Source: Verrucomicrobiaceae bacterium (GTDB lineage Bacteria > Verrucomicrobiota > Verrucomicrobiia > Verrucomicrobiales > Verrucomicrobiaceae). Taken from it: DNA of 64,000 bases. The notes beneath the pieces are model-generated. The model was not told where the DNA came from and searched no databases. It was given only the letters and a program-made list of their open reading frames with translations. Of this stretch, positions 25,058-33,000 are shown piece by piece. Each line of letters opens with the position of its first letter. The first letter of the stretch is position 1. The stretch covers positions 1,099,060 to 1,163,059 of the forward strand of contig JABTUN010000003.1 of NCBI GenBank assembly GCA_015075365.1. The letters run 5' to 3'. The position numbers and the translations under genes were made by a program.

Positions 25058-26242
25058 ATGGCTAAAGAAGCATTCCAACGCAACAAGCCGCACGTCAACA
25101 TCGGCACCATCGGCCACGTTGACCACGGCAAGACCACCCTCACCGCCGCCATCACGACCGTCCTTGCCAAGAAGGGCATGGCCCAGGCAAAGGCGTATGA
25201 CCAGATCGACGCGGCTCCCGAAGAAAAAGAGCGCGGTATCACGATCAACACCGCTCATGTGGAGTATGAAACCGAAAAGCGCCATTACGCGCACGTCGAT
25301 TGCCCCGGCCACGCCGACTATGTGAAGAACATGATCACCGGTGCCGCCCAGATGGACGGAGCGATCCTCGTCGTCTCCGCCGCCGACGGCCCGATGCCCC
25401 AGACTCGTGAGCACATCCTGCTCGCCCGTCAGGTCGGCGTGCCTGCCCTCGTGGTCTTCATGAACAAGGTGGACATGGTGGATGACGCCGAGCTGCTCGA
25501 CCTCGTCGAGATGGAAGTGCGCGATCTCCTGTCCAAATACGACTTCCCGGGTGATGAAATCCCGATCGTCAAGGGCTCCGCCCTCAAGGCGATGGAGGGC
25601 GACGCCACCCACGAAGGCAACATCCTCAAGCTCATGGAAGCTGTGGACAGCTACATCCCGCTGCCTGAGCGTCCGATCGACAAGGACTTCCTCATGCCTG
25701 TGGAAGACGTGTTCGCAATCGAAGGTCGCGGCACCGTCTGCACCGGCCGTGTCGAGCGTGGCATCATCAAGAAGATGTCCGAAGTCGAGATCGTCGGCAT
25801 CCGTCCGACTGTCAAGACCACCGTCACGGACATCGAAATGTTCCGCAAGCTGCTCGACGAAGGTCGTGCTGGCGACAACGTGGGTCTCCTCCTGCGCGGC
25901 ACCAAGAAAAACGAAATCGAGCGCGGTCAGGTCATCGCCAAGCCCGGCTCCGTGACTCCCCACAAGAAGTTCAAGGCCGAGGTGTACGTCCTCTCCAAGG
26001 ACGAGGGCGGTCGTCACACGCCGTTCTTCAACAACTACCGTCCGCAGTTCTACTTCCGCACGACGGATGTGACCGGTTCCGTGACCCTTCCTGAAGGTGT
26101 CGAAATGGTGATGCCTGGTGACAATGTCTCCATCACCGTGGAGCTTATCACCCCGATCGCCATGGAGAAGACCATCCGCTTCGCCATCCGCGAGGGCGGC
26201 AAGACCGTGGGTGCCGGCCGCGTGGCCGACATCCTCGACTAA
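25058..26242 (+). CDS. tuf: Translation elongation factor EF-Tu
   Basis: GTPase that delivers aminoacyl-tRNA to the ribosome; 394 aa, normal for the family. G-domain motifs GHVDHGKTT (residues 19-27), DCPGHADY (about 81-88) and NKVD (about 136-139) are intact, followed by the two beta-barrel domains and the C-terminal VGAGRVADILD. Gene order tRNA-Thr, tuf, tRNA-Trp, secE, nusG is the classical tufB-type neighbourhood. No Shine-Dalgarno sequence is visible before the ATG. Confidence 0.99.
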   Translation: MAKEAFQRNKPHVNIGTIGHVDHGKTTLTAAITTVLAKKGMAQAKAYDQIDAAPEEKERGITINTAHVEYETEKRHYAHVDCPGHADYVKNMITGAAQMDGAILVVSAADGPMPQTREHILLARQVGVPALVVFMNKVDMVDDAELLDLVEMEVRDLLSKYDFPGDEIPIVKGSALKAMEGDATHEGNILKLMEAVDSYIPLPERPIDKDFLMPVEDVFAIEGRGTVCTGRVERGIIKKMSEVEIVGIRPTVKTTVTDIEMFRKLLDEGRAGDNVGLLLRGTKKNEIERGQVIAKPGSVTPHKKFKAEVYVLSKDEGGRHTPFFNNYRPQFYFRTTDVTGSVTLPEGVEMVMPGDNVSITVELITPIAMEKTIRFAIREGGKTVGAGRVADILD

Positions 26243-26271
26243 TTCGTCCGCAGGTTCGTTTGCTCAGAGAT

Positions 26272-26302
26272 TCCGCCGGGTCTGTGCGCCAGGCCCGGCG
26301 GA
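26272..26302 (+). terminator. Hairpin between tuf and tRNA-Trp (terminator or processing signal)
   Basis: A perfect 9-base-pair stem TCCGCCGGG/CCCGGCGGA with a 13-base loop lies 29 bases after the tuf stop. No T tract follows, so it may act as a partial terminator, an RNA 3'-end stabiliser or a processing site that separates tuf mRNA from the tRNA-secE-nusG part. Confidence 0.5.
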
Positions 26303-26393
26303 GATCTCGTCTCCATTGGAGATTGAGGGCAGGGGACTTGCAATTCCTTCCGTCATCCGCTATTCCTTCCGGGTAGCGTTCCGCGCAGCAAAA

Positions 26394-26469
26394 AGGTCAG
26401 TAGCTCAATTGGTAGAGTAGCGGTCTCCAAAACCGTCGGTTGGGGGTTCGAGTCCCTCCTGGCCTGCCA
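26394..26469 (+). tRNA. tRNA-Trp (anticodon CCA)
   Basis: A 76-nt cloverleaf: acceptor AGGTCAG/CTGGCCT (one G-U pair), D-stem GCTC/GAGT, anticodon arm GCGGT-CTCCAAA-ACCGT with anticodon CCA, T-arm GGGGG-TTCGAGT-CCCTC, discriminator G and encoded CCA. It lies 49 bases upstream of secE, the usual site for tRNA-Trp in many phyla. Confidence 0.96.
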
Positions 26470-26518
26470 GCGCATCCCTCCCGATCCATTCCGATCTGAT
26501 TCCAGAACGAACGCTTTC

Positions 26519-26740
26519 ATGAGCAAAATCCGCAAATACCTCGGCGAAGTCATCCTTGAACTCAAAAAGGCCACCTGGCCGTGGGATGCCAAGGAGAAGG
26601 GCTTTGCCAAGTATCGCGAGCTGAACGAATCCACGGTGGTGGTGTTCATCGCGATGATTCTCCTTGGCGCGTTCGTTGCTGTGTTCGATATCTCTTTCCG
26701 TGAGGCCTTCAAGGCCGCCCAAGTCTGGTTTGGCCGGTGA
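26519..26740 (+). CDS. secE: Preprotein translocase subunit SecE
   Basis: A 73-aa single-span membrane protein that clamps SecY in the protein-conducting channel. The conserved amphipathic helix with EVILELKKATWPWDAKE (residues 10-26) is followed by the transmembrane helix VVVFIAMILLGAFVAVFDI (about 40-58). Length matches the short one-helix type found outside Gammaproteobacteria. It lies between tRNA-Trp and nusG. No Shine-Dalgarno sequence is visible. Confidence 0.97.
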   Translation: MSKIRKYLGEVILELKKATWPWDAKEKGFAKYRELNESTVVVFIAMILLGAFVAVFDISFREAFKAAQVWFGR

Positions 26741-26800
26741 TTTCGTCATCCGTTGCGCCAGACTCCGCCTTCACCAACCCACCCCGTTTCCAATCATCCC

Positions 26801-27370
26801 ATGGGCGCAATCCCCGCAGCACGAGATCAATGGTACGTCATCCACGTCCGCTCTGGTCTTGAAAAAAAGGTCCAGGAAAACATGCTCCGCCGCATCGAAA
26901 AGGAGGAGATGGGTGACTATGTCTTCGAGGTGCTTGTGCCTATGGAGCGCGTCTCCGAGGTCAAAAAAGGCAGGCGCAGCGAGTCCAATCGCAAATTTTT
27001 TCCTGGTTATGTCATCTGCAACTGCCACCTGCTCGACGAGCACAACCGCCTGATCGACAAGACCTGGTACTTTATCAAGGAGACCGATGGCGTGCTCAAC
27101 TTTGCCGGTGCCAAGGATCATCCCATCCCCATGCGGCCCAAGGAGGTCGAGGCGATGCTTGCCCAAGCGCGCGAACGCGAGGAGGGCGCGGTGCCCAAAA
27201 TCGCCTTCAGCCCGGGCGACACGGTCCGAGTGGCCGACGGTCCGTTTGAGAGCCAGACCGGCGTTGTCGAGGAGATTGATCCTGAACGCGGCGTGCTGCG
27301 CGTCTCGGTCAACATCTTCGGACGCTCCACTCCGGTCGATCTCGAATACTGGCAGGTCGAGAAGGCCTGA
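26801..27370 (+). CDS. nusG: Transcription elongation/antitermination factor NusG
   Basis: A 189-aa factor that binds the RNA polymerase clamp and couples it with Rho or the ribosome. The NGN domain opens QWYVIHVRSGLEKKVQEN and contains KFFPGYV; the C-terminal KOW domain is recognisable at FSPGDTVRVADGPFESQTG. The ATG at 26801 (MGAIPAARDQWY) is chosen; a TTG at 26753 would add 16 unconvincing residues. It lies 60 bases after secE and 52 before rplK. Confidence 0.97.
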   Translation: MGAIPAARDQWYVIHVRSGLEKKVQENMLRRIEKEEMGDYVFEVLVPMERVSEVKKGRRSESNRKFFPGYVICNCHLLDEHNRLIDKTWYFIKETDGVLNFAGAKDHPIPMRPKEVEAMLAQAREREEGAVPKIAFSPGDTVRVADGPFESQTGVVEEIDPERGVLRVSVNIFGRSTPVDLEYWQVEKA

Positions 27371-27422
27371 TCCAGCCCCCAACACTTCATTCTAAAAAAA
27401 ATCCAGCAAGGGAACAACACAC

Positions 27423-27848
27423 ATGGCCAAAGAAATCGTCAAACAAATCAAACTCCAGATCAAAGCCGGAGCCGCCAACCCAGCACCCCCGATCGGCCCT
27501 GCGCTCGGTCAGGCTGGTGTGAACATCATGGCCTTCTGCAAGGAGTTCAACGCCGCGACCCAGAAACTCGGCGGCGACGTGCTGCCCACCATCATCACGG
27601 TTTACAAGGACAAGAGTTTCACCTTCATCACCAAGCAGCCGCCGGCGTCGAATCTTCTCAAAAAAGTCGCTAACATTGCCTCCGGCTCCGGTGAGCCGAA
27701 CAAGAAAAAAGTGGCGAAGATCACAAAGGCCCAGCTCCTCGAGGCCACCAAGCTCAAGCTGGCCGACCTGAACACCACCGATCTTGAGCGCGCCTCACGC
27801 ATCATGGCCGGCACCGCCCGTCAGATGGGCATCGAAGTCACCGAATAA
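27423..27848 (+). CDS. rplK: Ribosomal protein L11
   Basis: A 141-aa protein of the GTPase-associated centre of the 50S subunit. The N-terminal domain carries IKLQIKAGAANPAPPIGPAL, the proline-rich segment bound by thiopeptide antibiotics and release factors, and the C-terminal rRNA-binding domain ends with ASRIMAGTARQMGIEV. A weak AAGGGA lies 12 bases before the ATG, the nearest to a Shine-Dalgarno motif in this cluster. First gene of the L11-L1-L10-L12 set. Confidence 0.99.
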   Translation: MAKEIVKQIKLQIKAGAANPAPPIGPALGQAGVNIMAFCKEFNAATQKLGGDVLPTIITVYKDKSFTFITKQPPASNLLKKVANIASGSGEPNKKKVAKITKAQLLEATKLKLADLNTTDLERASRIMAGTARQMGIEVTE

Positions 27849-27913
27849 TTTCCTTTTTCACCCCAAACCCCACGCAGGAGAACGCCACCGTTCGCCACCA
27901 CTGCACCACCACC

Positions 27914-28612
27914 ATGCAAAAGAGAAGCAAACGCTACAAGAAGGCCGCCGAGATGATCCCGGCCGGCAAAGTCTTCAGCCTCGAAGAAGCCGCCGACCTC
28001 GTCCGCAAGCTCCCTGGCACTAAGTTCAACCAGACCGTCACCCTCTCCTTCCGCATGGGTGTCGATCCCAAGAAGTCCGACCAGATGGTCCGCGGCACCT
28101 GCCCGTTGCCTCACGGTTCCGGCAAGTCGGTGCGCGTCGCCGTCTTCGCCCAAGGGGCCGCGGCAGAGGCCGCCAAGGCCGCCGGTGCTGAGATCGTCGG
28201 CAATGAGGACCTCATCGCCAAGGTCAAGGAAGGTTTCCTCGATTTCGATGTCGCCATCGCCACCCCGGCCGCGATGAACGAGGTCAGAAAGCTCGGTAAA
28301 CAGCTCGGCCCGCGTGGATTGATGCCCAACCCGCGCACAGGCACCGTCACCGACGACACCGGCGGGGCTGTCAAGGCCGTGAAGGCCGGTCGTGCTGACT
28401 TCAAGCTCGACAAGAATGGAAATATCGCCGCCAGCATCGGCAAGGCATCGTTTGAACCTGTGCAACTGGCGGAGAACGCCCAGAGCCTGATCGACGCCGT
28501 CGTGCGTGCCAAGCCCGCCTCCGCGCGCGGCCGCTATGTTGAAAACATGACTCTCGCAGCCACCATGTCGCCTGCCGTGCGCATCGACATCGGCAAGTAC
28601 ATCAAACTCTAA
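27914..28612 (+). CDS. rplA: Ribosomal protein L1
   Basis: A 232-aa 50S protein of the L1 stalk, which also binds its own mRNA as translational repressor in many bacteria. Conserved stretches include PGTKFNQTVTLSFRMGVDPK, KLGKQLGPRGLMPNPRTGTV (about residues 124-143) and the C-terminal KPASARGRYVENMTLAATMS. The 65-base gap before it contains a CCACC-rich stretch and no clear L1-binding hairpin that I can define. Normal length. Confidence 0.99.
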   Translation: MQKRSKRYKKAAEMIPAGKVFSLEEAADLVRKLPGTKFNQTVTLSFRMGVDPKKSDQMVRGTCPLPHGSGKSVRVAVFAQGAAAEAAKAAGAEIVGNEDLIAKVKEGFLDFDVAIATPAAMNEVRKLGKQLGPRGLMPNPRTGTVTDDTGGAVKAVKAGRADFKLDKNGNIAASIGKASFEPVQLAENAQSLIDAVVRAKPASARGRYVENMTLAATMSPAVRIDIGKYIKL

Positions 28613-28632
28613 TCCTTACGCAGAACTGAATC

Positions 28633-29136
28633 ATGAAAGCTGAAAAGACACTTCTCATCGACGACCTCCTGCGCCGGGTCAATGCATCCCCCTTCTTGCT
28701 CGTCGTCGATTACACCGGCCTTAAGGTCGATAAATTCGCGGAATTGCGCAAACGGTTGAGCGCTGTTGGTGCCGAGATTCACGTTTTCAAAAACAACCTG
28801 GTGAAGAAGGCGGCTGAAAAGGCCGGCTATCCAGGGGATCTGAGCAGCCACCTCACTGGCCAGAGCGCCTTCGTCACCGGCGTCAAAGAAATCTTTGCCG
28901 CCGCCAAGATCATGAAAAACTTCGCGGCTGAATTCGAGAAGCCCGTCATGAAGGTGGGCGTCCTCGAAGGCAAGCTGCTCGACGTGAGCACCATCAAGGC
29001 CCTCGCTGACCTGCCCTCCCGCGAAGTCCTCTATGCCCAGCTCCTTGGCGTCCTCCAGGCACCTGCATCCTCCCTCGCCCGCGCCCTCAAGGCCAAGGCC
29101 GAAAAAGAAGGCGCTCCTGCTGAAGCTGCCGCTTAA
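28633..29136 (+). CDS. rplJ: Ribosomal protein L10
   Basis: A 167-aa protein that forms the base of the L12 stalk. The N-terminal rRNA-binding domain (VDYTGLKVDKFAELRKRL, VFKNNLVKKAAEKAG) and the C-terminal helix that carries L12 dimers (SLARALKAKAEKEGAPA) are both present. It begins 20 bases after rplA. The 147-base gap to rplL contains two hairpins. Confidence 0.98.
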   Translation: MKAEKTLLIDDLLRRVNASPFLLVVDYTGLKVDKFAELRKRLSAVGAEIHVFKNNLVKKAAEKAGYPGDLSSHLTGQSAFVTGVKEIFAAAKIMKNFAAEFEKPVMKVGVLEGKLLDVSTIKALADLPSREVLYAQLLGVLQAPASSLARALKAKAEKEGAPAEAAA

Positions 29137-29164
29137 ATCATCGCACCCCTCCACCAATTTGATC

Positions 29165-29237
29165 AGATGGTCCCGCTCTGCGGGATCTGAACACACAAAC
29201 ACCCAATGGTTCCTCGCCGGAGCAAAAGCTTTTGCTC
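29165..29237 (+). promoter_or_regulatory. Two hairpins between rplJ and rplL
   Basis: First hairpin: TCCCGC/GCGGGA stem at 29171-29185 with a TCT loop, extended outward by AGA/TCT. Second: a perfect 18-base palindrome GAGCAAAAGCTTTTGCTC at 29220-29237. Neither has a clear T tract. They may set the L12:L10 ratio by RNA processing, partial termination or by exposing the rplL start region, which lies 46 bases downstream. Confidence 0.5.
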
Positions 29238-29283
29238 TTAAACCATCCGATGCTTCGGAAAGCGGCGATACCGACACACTAAC

Positions 29284-29664
29284 ATGGCTGACCTAAACAA
29301 AATCGTTGAAGAACTGAGCGGCTTGACCGTCCTCGAAGTCTCTGAACTCGTCAAAACCCTCGAAACCAAGTGGGGCGTGAGCGCCGCTGCTCCTGTTGCC
29401 GCCGCCGGTGCTGCTGCTGGTGCCGCACCTGCCGCCGCCGCAGAGGAGAAGACCGAGTTCAACGTCATCTTGACCGATGCCGGAGCCAACAAGATCGGCG
29501 TCATCAAGGAAGTCCGCGGCGTTGTCCCGGGCCTTGGCCTTGCCGAAGCGAAGAAGCTCGTCGAGAGCGCTCCGCAGACACTCAAGGAAGGCGTCAAGAA
29601 GGAAGAGGCGGAAGAAATCAAGAAGAAGATGGAAGCCGCCGGCGCCAAGGTCGAAATCAAGTAA
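29284..29664 (+). CDS. rplL: Ribosomal protein L7/L12
   Basis: The 126-aa acidic stalk protein, present as several dimers per ribosome, that recruits translation factors. N-terminal dimerisation helices (LNKIVEELSGLTVLEVSELVK), an Ala-rich flexible hinge (about residues 35-57) and the C-terminal factor-binding domain (FNVILTDAGANKIGVIKEVR, GLGLAEAKKLVESAP) are all typical. The next gene, rpoB, begins 367 bases later, after a leader with competing hairpins. Confidence 0.99.
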   Translation: MADLNKIVEELSGLTVLEVSELVKTLETKWGVSAAAPVAAAGAAAGAAPAAAAEEKTEFNVILTDAGANKIGVIKEVRGVVPGLGLAEAKKLVESAPQTLKEGVKKEEAEEIKKKMEAAGAKVEIK

Positions 29665-29689
29665 TCTCACGTTACTCACCCCACTCTTT

Positions 29690-29725
29690 GCCGCGTGGCG
29701 CGGCTTTTCAAAGCACGCCACGCGG
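29690..29725 (+). terminator. Attenuator-like mutually exclusive hairpins before rpoB
   Basis: Two stems share the same left arm. Short form: GCCGCG/CGCGGC (29690-29695 with 29699-29704) followed at once by TTTT, a weak intrinsic terminator. Long form: CCGCGTGGCG/CGCCACGCGG (29691-29700 with 29716-29725), a perfect 10-base-pair stem whose loop contains the terminator's right arm and T tract. Formation of one prevents the other, the layout of an attenuator. Confidence 0.6.
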
Positions 29726-29943
29726 TCTGGAGAGGCCCAAAAAACACGGCGCGGACACATTCCCCGCTGTTTCCCTGCAAAAGTTCCCAAATAGCATGCC
29801 AGAAACCCATCGTGACACCCCCGGACTCCGCGGCCTCCGCCTGCGGAATGGAGGTCTCACGCTGAACTCCGGCTGCGCCCTGTCCCTCACGCTTGAAACC
29901 GGTGCCTGCGCCGGATTTTGGCGTTTTGCCTTTCGCGCCGCCG

Positions 29944-29980
29944 ATGTCTGAGATCGGGCTTTTCGCCTGATTTCAGATGT
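29944..29980 (+). promoter_or_regulatory. Long hairpin in the rpoB leader
   Basis: A stem of 13 base pairs (two G-U) forms between 29947-29959 and 29965-29977 around a TTTTC loop, extendable by three weaker pairs. It lies 52 bases upstream of the rpoB ATG. A nine-codon open frame (MSEIGLFA then stop) starts at 29945 inside it. Confidence 0.5.
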
Positions 29981-30031
29981 CCGCAGCGCAATCCGTGCCC
30001 CCCACCGCCTCCAAACCCGTCCTCACGCCCC

Positions 30032-33000
30032 ATGTCCCAGCGCACCAACTTTGGCAAAATCCACGAAGTCGCCGAGCCGCCAAATCTCATCGAGATCCAG
30101 CTCCGCTCCTACGAGGAGTTTCTCCAGAAGAACATTCTCCCTTCCAAGCGCAAAGATGTCGGCCTCCAGGCCGTGTTCCGGGAGGTTTTCCCGATCACCA
30201 GCTATGACGAGAAGATGTCGCTGGACTTCGTGATGTACGAGATCGGCGAACCGAAGCTCACTGCGCTGGAAGCCATCCGCGAGGCCGAGACCTATTCCGC
30301 ACCGCTTTACGTCACCTATGAGCTTAAGGACGAGCAGGGTGCCAAGCAGGAACGTGTTTACATGGGCGAGGTGCCCCTGATGACCGTTCGAGGCACCTTC
30401 GTGATCAACGGCGCGGAGCGCGTCGTGGTCTCCCAGCTTCATCGCTCCCCTGGCATTTGCTTTGAGCAGACACAGCATCTCAACGGCCGCTGGCTGCACG
30501 GCTTCCGGATCATTCCAGACCGCGGCACCTGGTTGGAAGTCCAGTTCGACACGAATGACCTGCTTTACGTCTATCTCGACCGCCGCCGCCGCCGCCGCAA
30601 ATTCCTCGCCACCACGCTTCTGCGCGTGATCGGCTTCCCGAATGACGAGGATATCTTGAAGCTCTTTTACAACATTACGGACCTCAAGCTCAAGGAAGGC
30701 CTGGCCGAGGAGGAACTGGCTGGCAAGATCCTCTTCAAGGACATCCTCGACGGCGAGCTCATTGTGGCGCGTGCTTACGAGCCGTTGACACAGGGAGTCG
30801 TCCGCCAGCTCATCCAGCTCGGCCACAAGACGGTGAAAATTGTCAATGCGTCCCCGGACGACCTGCTCATCACCTCCCTGCGCAAAGACACCGCGCGTGA
30901 CGAGGACGAGGCGCTCAAGGAGATCTACCGCCGCCTCCGCCCGGGAGATCCGCCCACCACGCCAAACGCGCGTGCTCTGGTGAAGCGGCTGTTCTTCGAT
31001 CCGAAGCGCTACGATCTCACCCGTGTCGGCCGCTACAAGATCAACCAGAAGCTCGGCCTCAAGATCGACACCGACCTGCGCATCCTCTGCGCCGAAGATG
31101 TCATCTCCGCCATGCGCTATCTTTTCAAACTGCGCGAAGGCACCGGCATCCTGGATGACATCGACCACCTCGGCAGCCGCCGTGTTCGCGCCGTGGGCGA
31201 ACTCCTGTCGAACCAATGCCGTGTGGGCCTTTCCCGCACTGAACGCCTCGTGAAGGAGCGCATGACCCTGTTCGATGTGAACATGGACACCATGACGCCG
31301 GCCAAGCTTGTCAACCCGAAGGCGCTTTCCGCCGTCGTGCGTGATTTCTTCGGCCGCAGCCAGCTCTCGCAGTTCATGGATCAGATCAATCCGCTCGCGG
31401 AACTGACCCACAAGCGGCGTCTCTCGGCCCTCGGGCCAGGAGGTCTGAATCGCGATCGTGCGGGCTTCGAGGTCCGCGACGTGCACCCCTCCCATTACGG
31501 TCGTATCTGCCCGATTGAGACGCCGGAAGGCCCGAACATCGGCCTGATCAACTCCCTGGGCTCTTACGCCCGCATCAACGAGTTCGGCTTCATCGAAACG
31601 CCGTACCGTCCGTGCAAGGACGGCCAGGTTTCCGAGAAGATTGACTACCTGACTGCTGATCAGGAGGAGAACCACTACATTGCGCAGGCGAACAATCCGA
31701 TCGATGAAAAGGGCCGTTTTAAGGGGCCGAAGATCACCGTGCGCTATCGCGGCGAGTTCATCGAAGTGGAGCCCGAGAAGGCCACCCTCATGGACGTTTC
31801 GCCCAAGCAGCTCGTCTCTGTTGCCGCCGCGCTCATCCCGTTCCTTGAGCACGATGACGCGAACCGAGCCCTTATGGGATCGAACATGCAGCGCCAGGGT
31901 GTGCCGCTCCTGGAGGCCGAGGCTCCCTTTGTGGGCACCGGCATGGAGGGGAAGGCCGCGCGCGATTCCCGCGCCGTGATCGTCGCGGACGCGAACGGTA
32001 CGGTGGCCGCCGCCACTGCCGATGTGATCATCATCACGAAGGATGGAAAGCTGCCCTGCAAGGAGGAGAAATTCCTGGAAAACCCGCTCAAGGCCGTGCA
32101 GACAGATGAGGAGAAGGGCGTTTACGTCTATCCGCTTCGCAAGTTTGGCCGTAGCAACGCCGGCACCTGCATCAACCAGCGTCCTCTGGTGAAGAGCGAC
32201 CAGAAGGTGAAGAAGGGAGATGTCATCGCAGACGGTCCCTGCACGGACAACGGTGAGCTTGCCCTGGGCAAGAACATGCTCGTCGCGTTCATGCCGTGGA
32301 ACGGCTACAACTTCGAGGACGCCATCGTCATCAGCCGCCGCATCGTGAAGGAGGACATCTACACCTCCATCCACATTGAGGATTTCGAGGTCATTGCCCG
32401 CGACACCAAGCTCGGGCCGGAGGAAATCACGCGTGACATTCCGAACGTGGGTGATGAGGCGCTCAAGAACCTTGACGCCCAGGGAGTCGTGCGCATCGGC
32501 GCGGAAGTGAAGCCTGGGGACATCCTCGTCGGCAAGATCACGCCAAAATCCGAGACTGAGCTGGCTCCTGAGGAGCGCCTCCTGCGCGCCATCTTTGGTG
32601 AAAAGGCCGCCGACGTGAAGGACACATCCCTCCGCGTGCCCTCCGGCTGCGCAGGCATCGTGATGGACGTGCGCGTGGCCCAGCGTGGTGCCGGGACCGA
32701 CTCCGACAAGGAGAAGCTCTCTCCCGCTGAGTACAAGAAGCAGATCAAGCAGATCGAAGAGGATTACCGCAACAAGAAGGAGGAGCTCACCGAGTCCCTC
32801 ACCGACACACTCTCCGAGCTTCTGCTCAACAAGCAAATCGAGCACGACATCGTCAACGGACAGACCGGCGAGATTATCATTGCTGCCGAGAAGAAGATCG
32901 CCAAGGGGCTCATCCGCCGCCTCGCGGAGAGCTACGACTCGATCGAGATGGACGCCTCGCCGATCCGGAACAAGATCTTCGACATCATCCAGACCTTCGA

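Larger units (their letters stand above)
29665..30031 (+). other. rplL-rpoB intergenic leader
   Basis: These 367 bases hold no credible gene. They contain the competing hairpins at 29690-29725 and a long hairpin at 29944-29980. The rest is GC-rich and unstructured to the eye. In many bacteria this space contains a partial terminator that lowers rpoBC transcription relative to the ribosomal genes, and the hairpins here fit that position. Confidence 0.6.

Noticed and set aside
31360..31450. Rifampicin-resistance reading of Ile at Asn518 and Ala at Ser522 in RpoB
   Set aside because: Ala at the second position is common in related phyla and the main contacts (Asp516, His526, Ser531) are unchanged; natural variation is enough.
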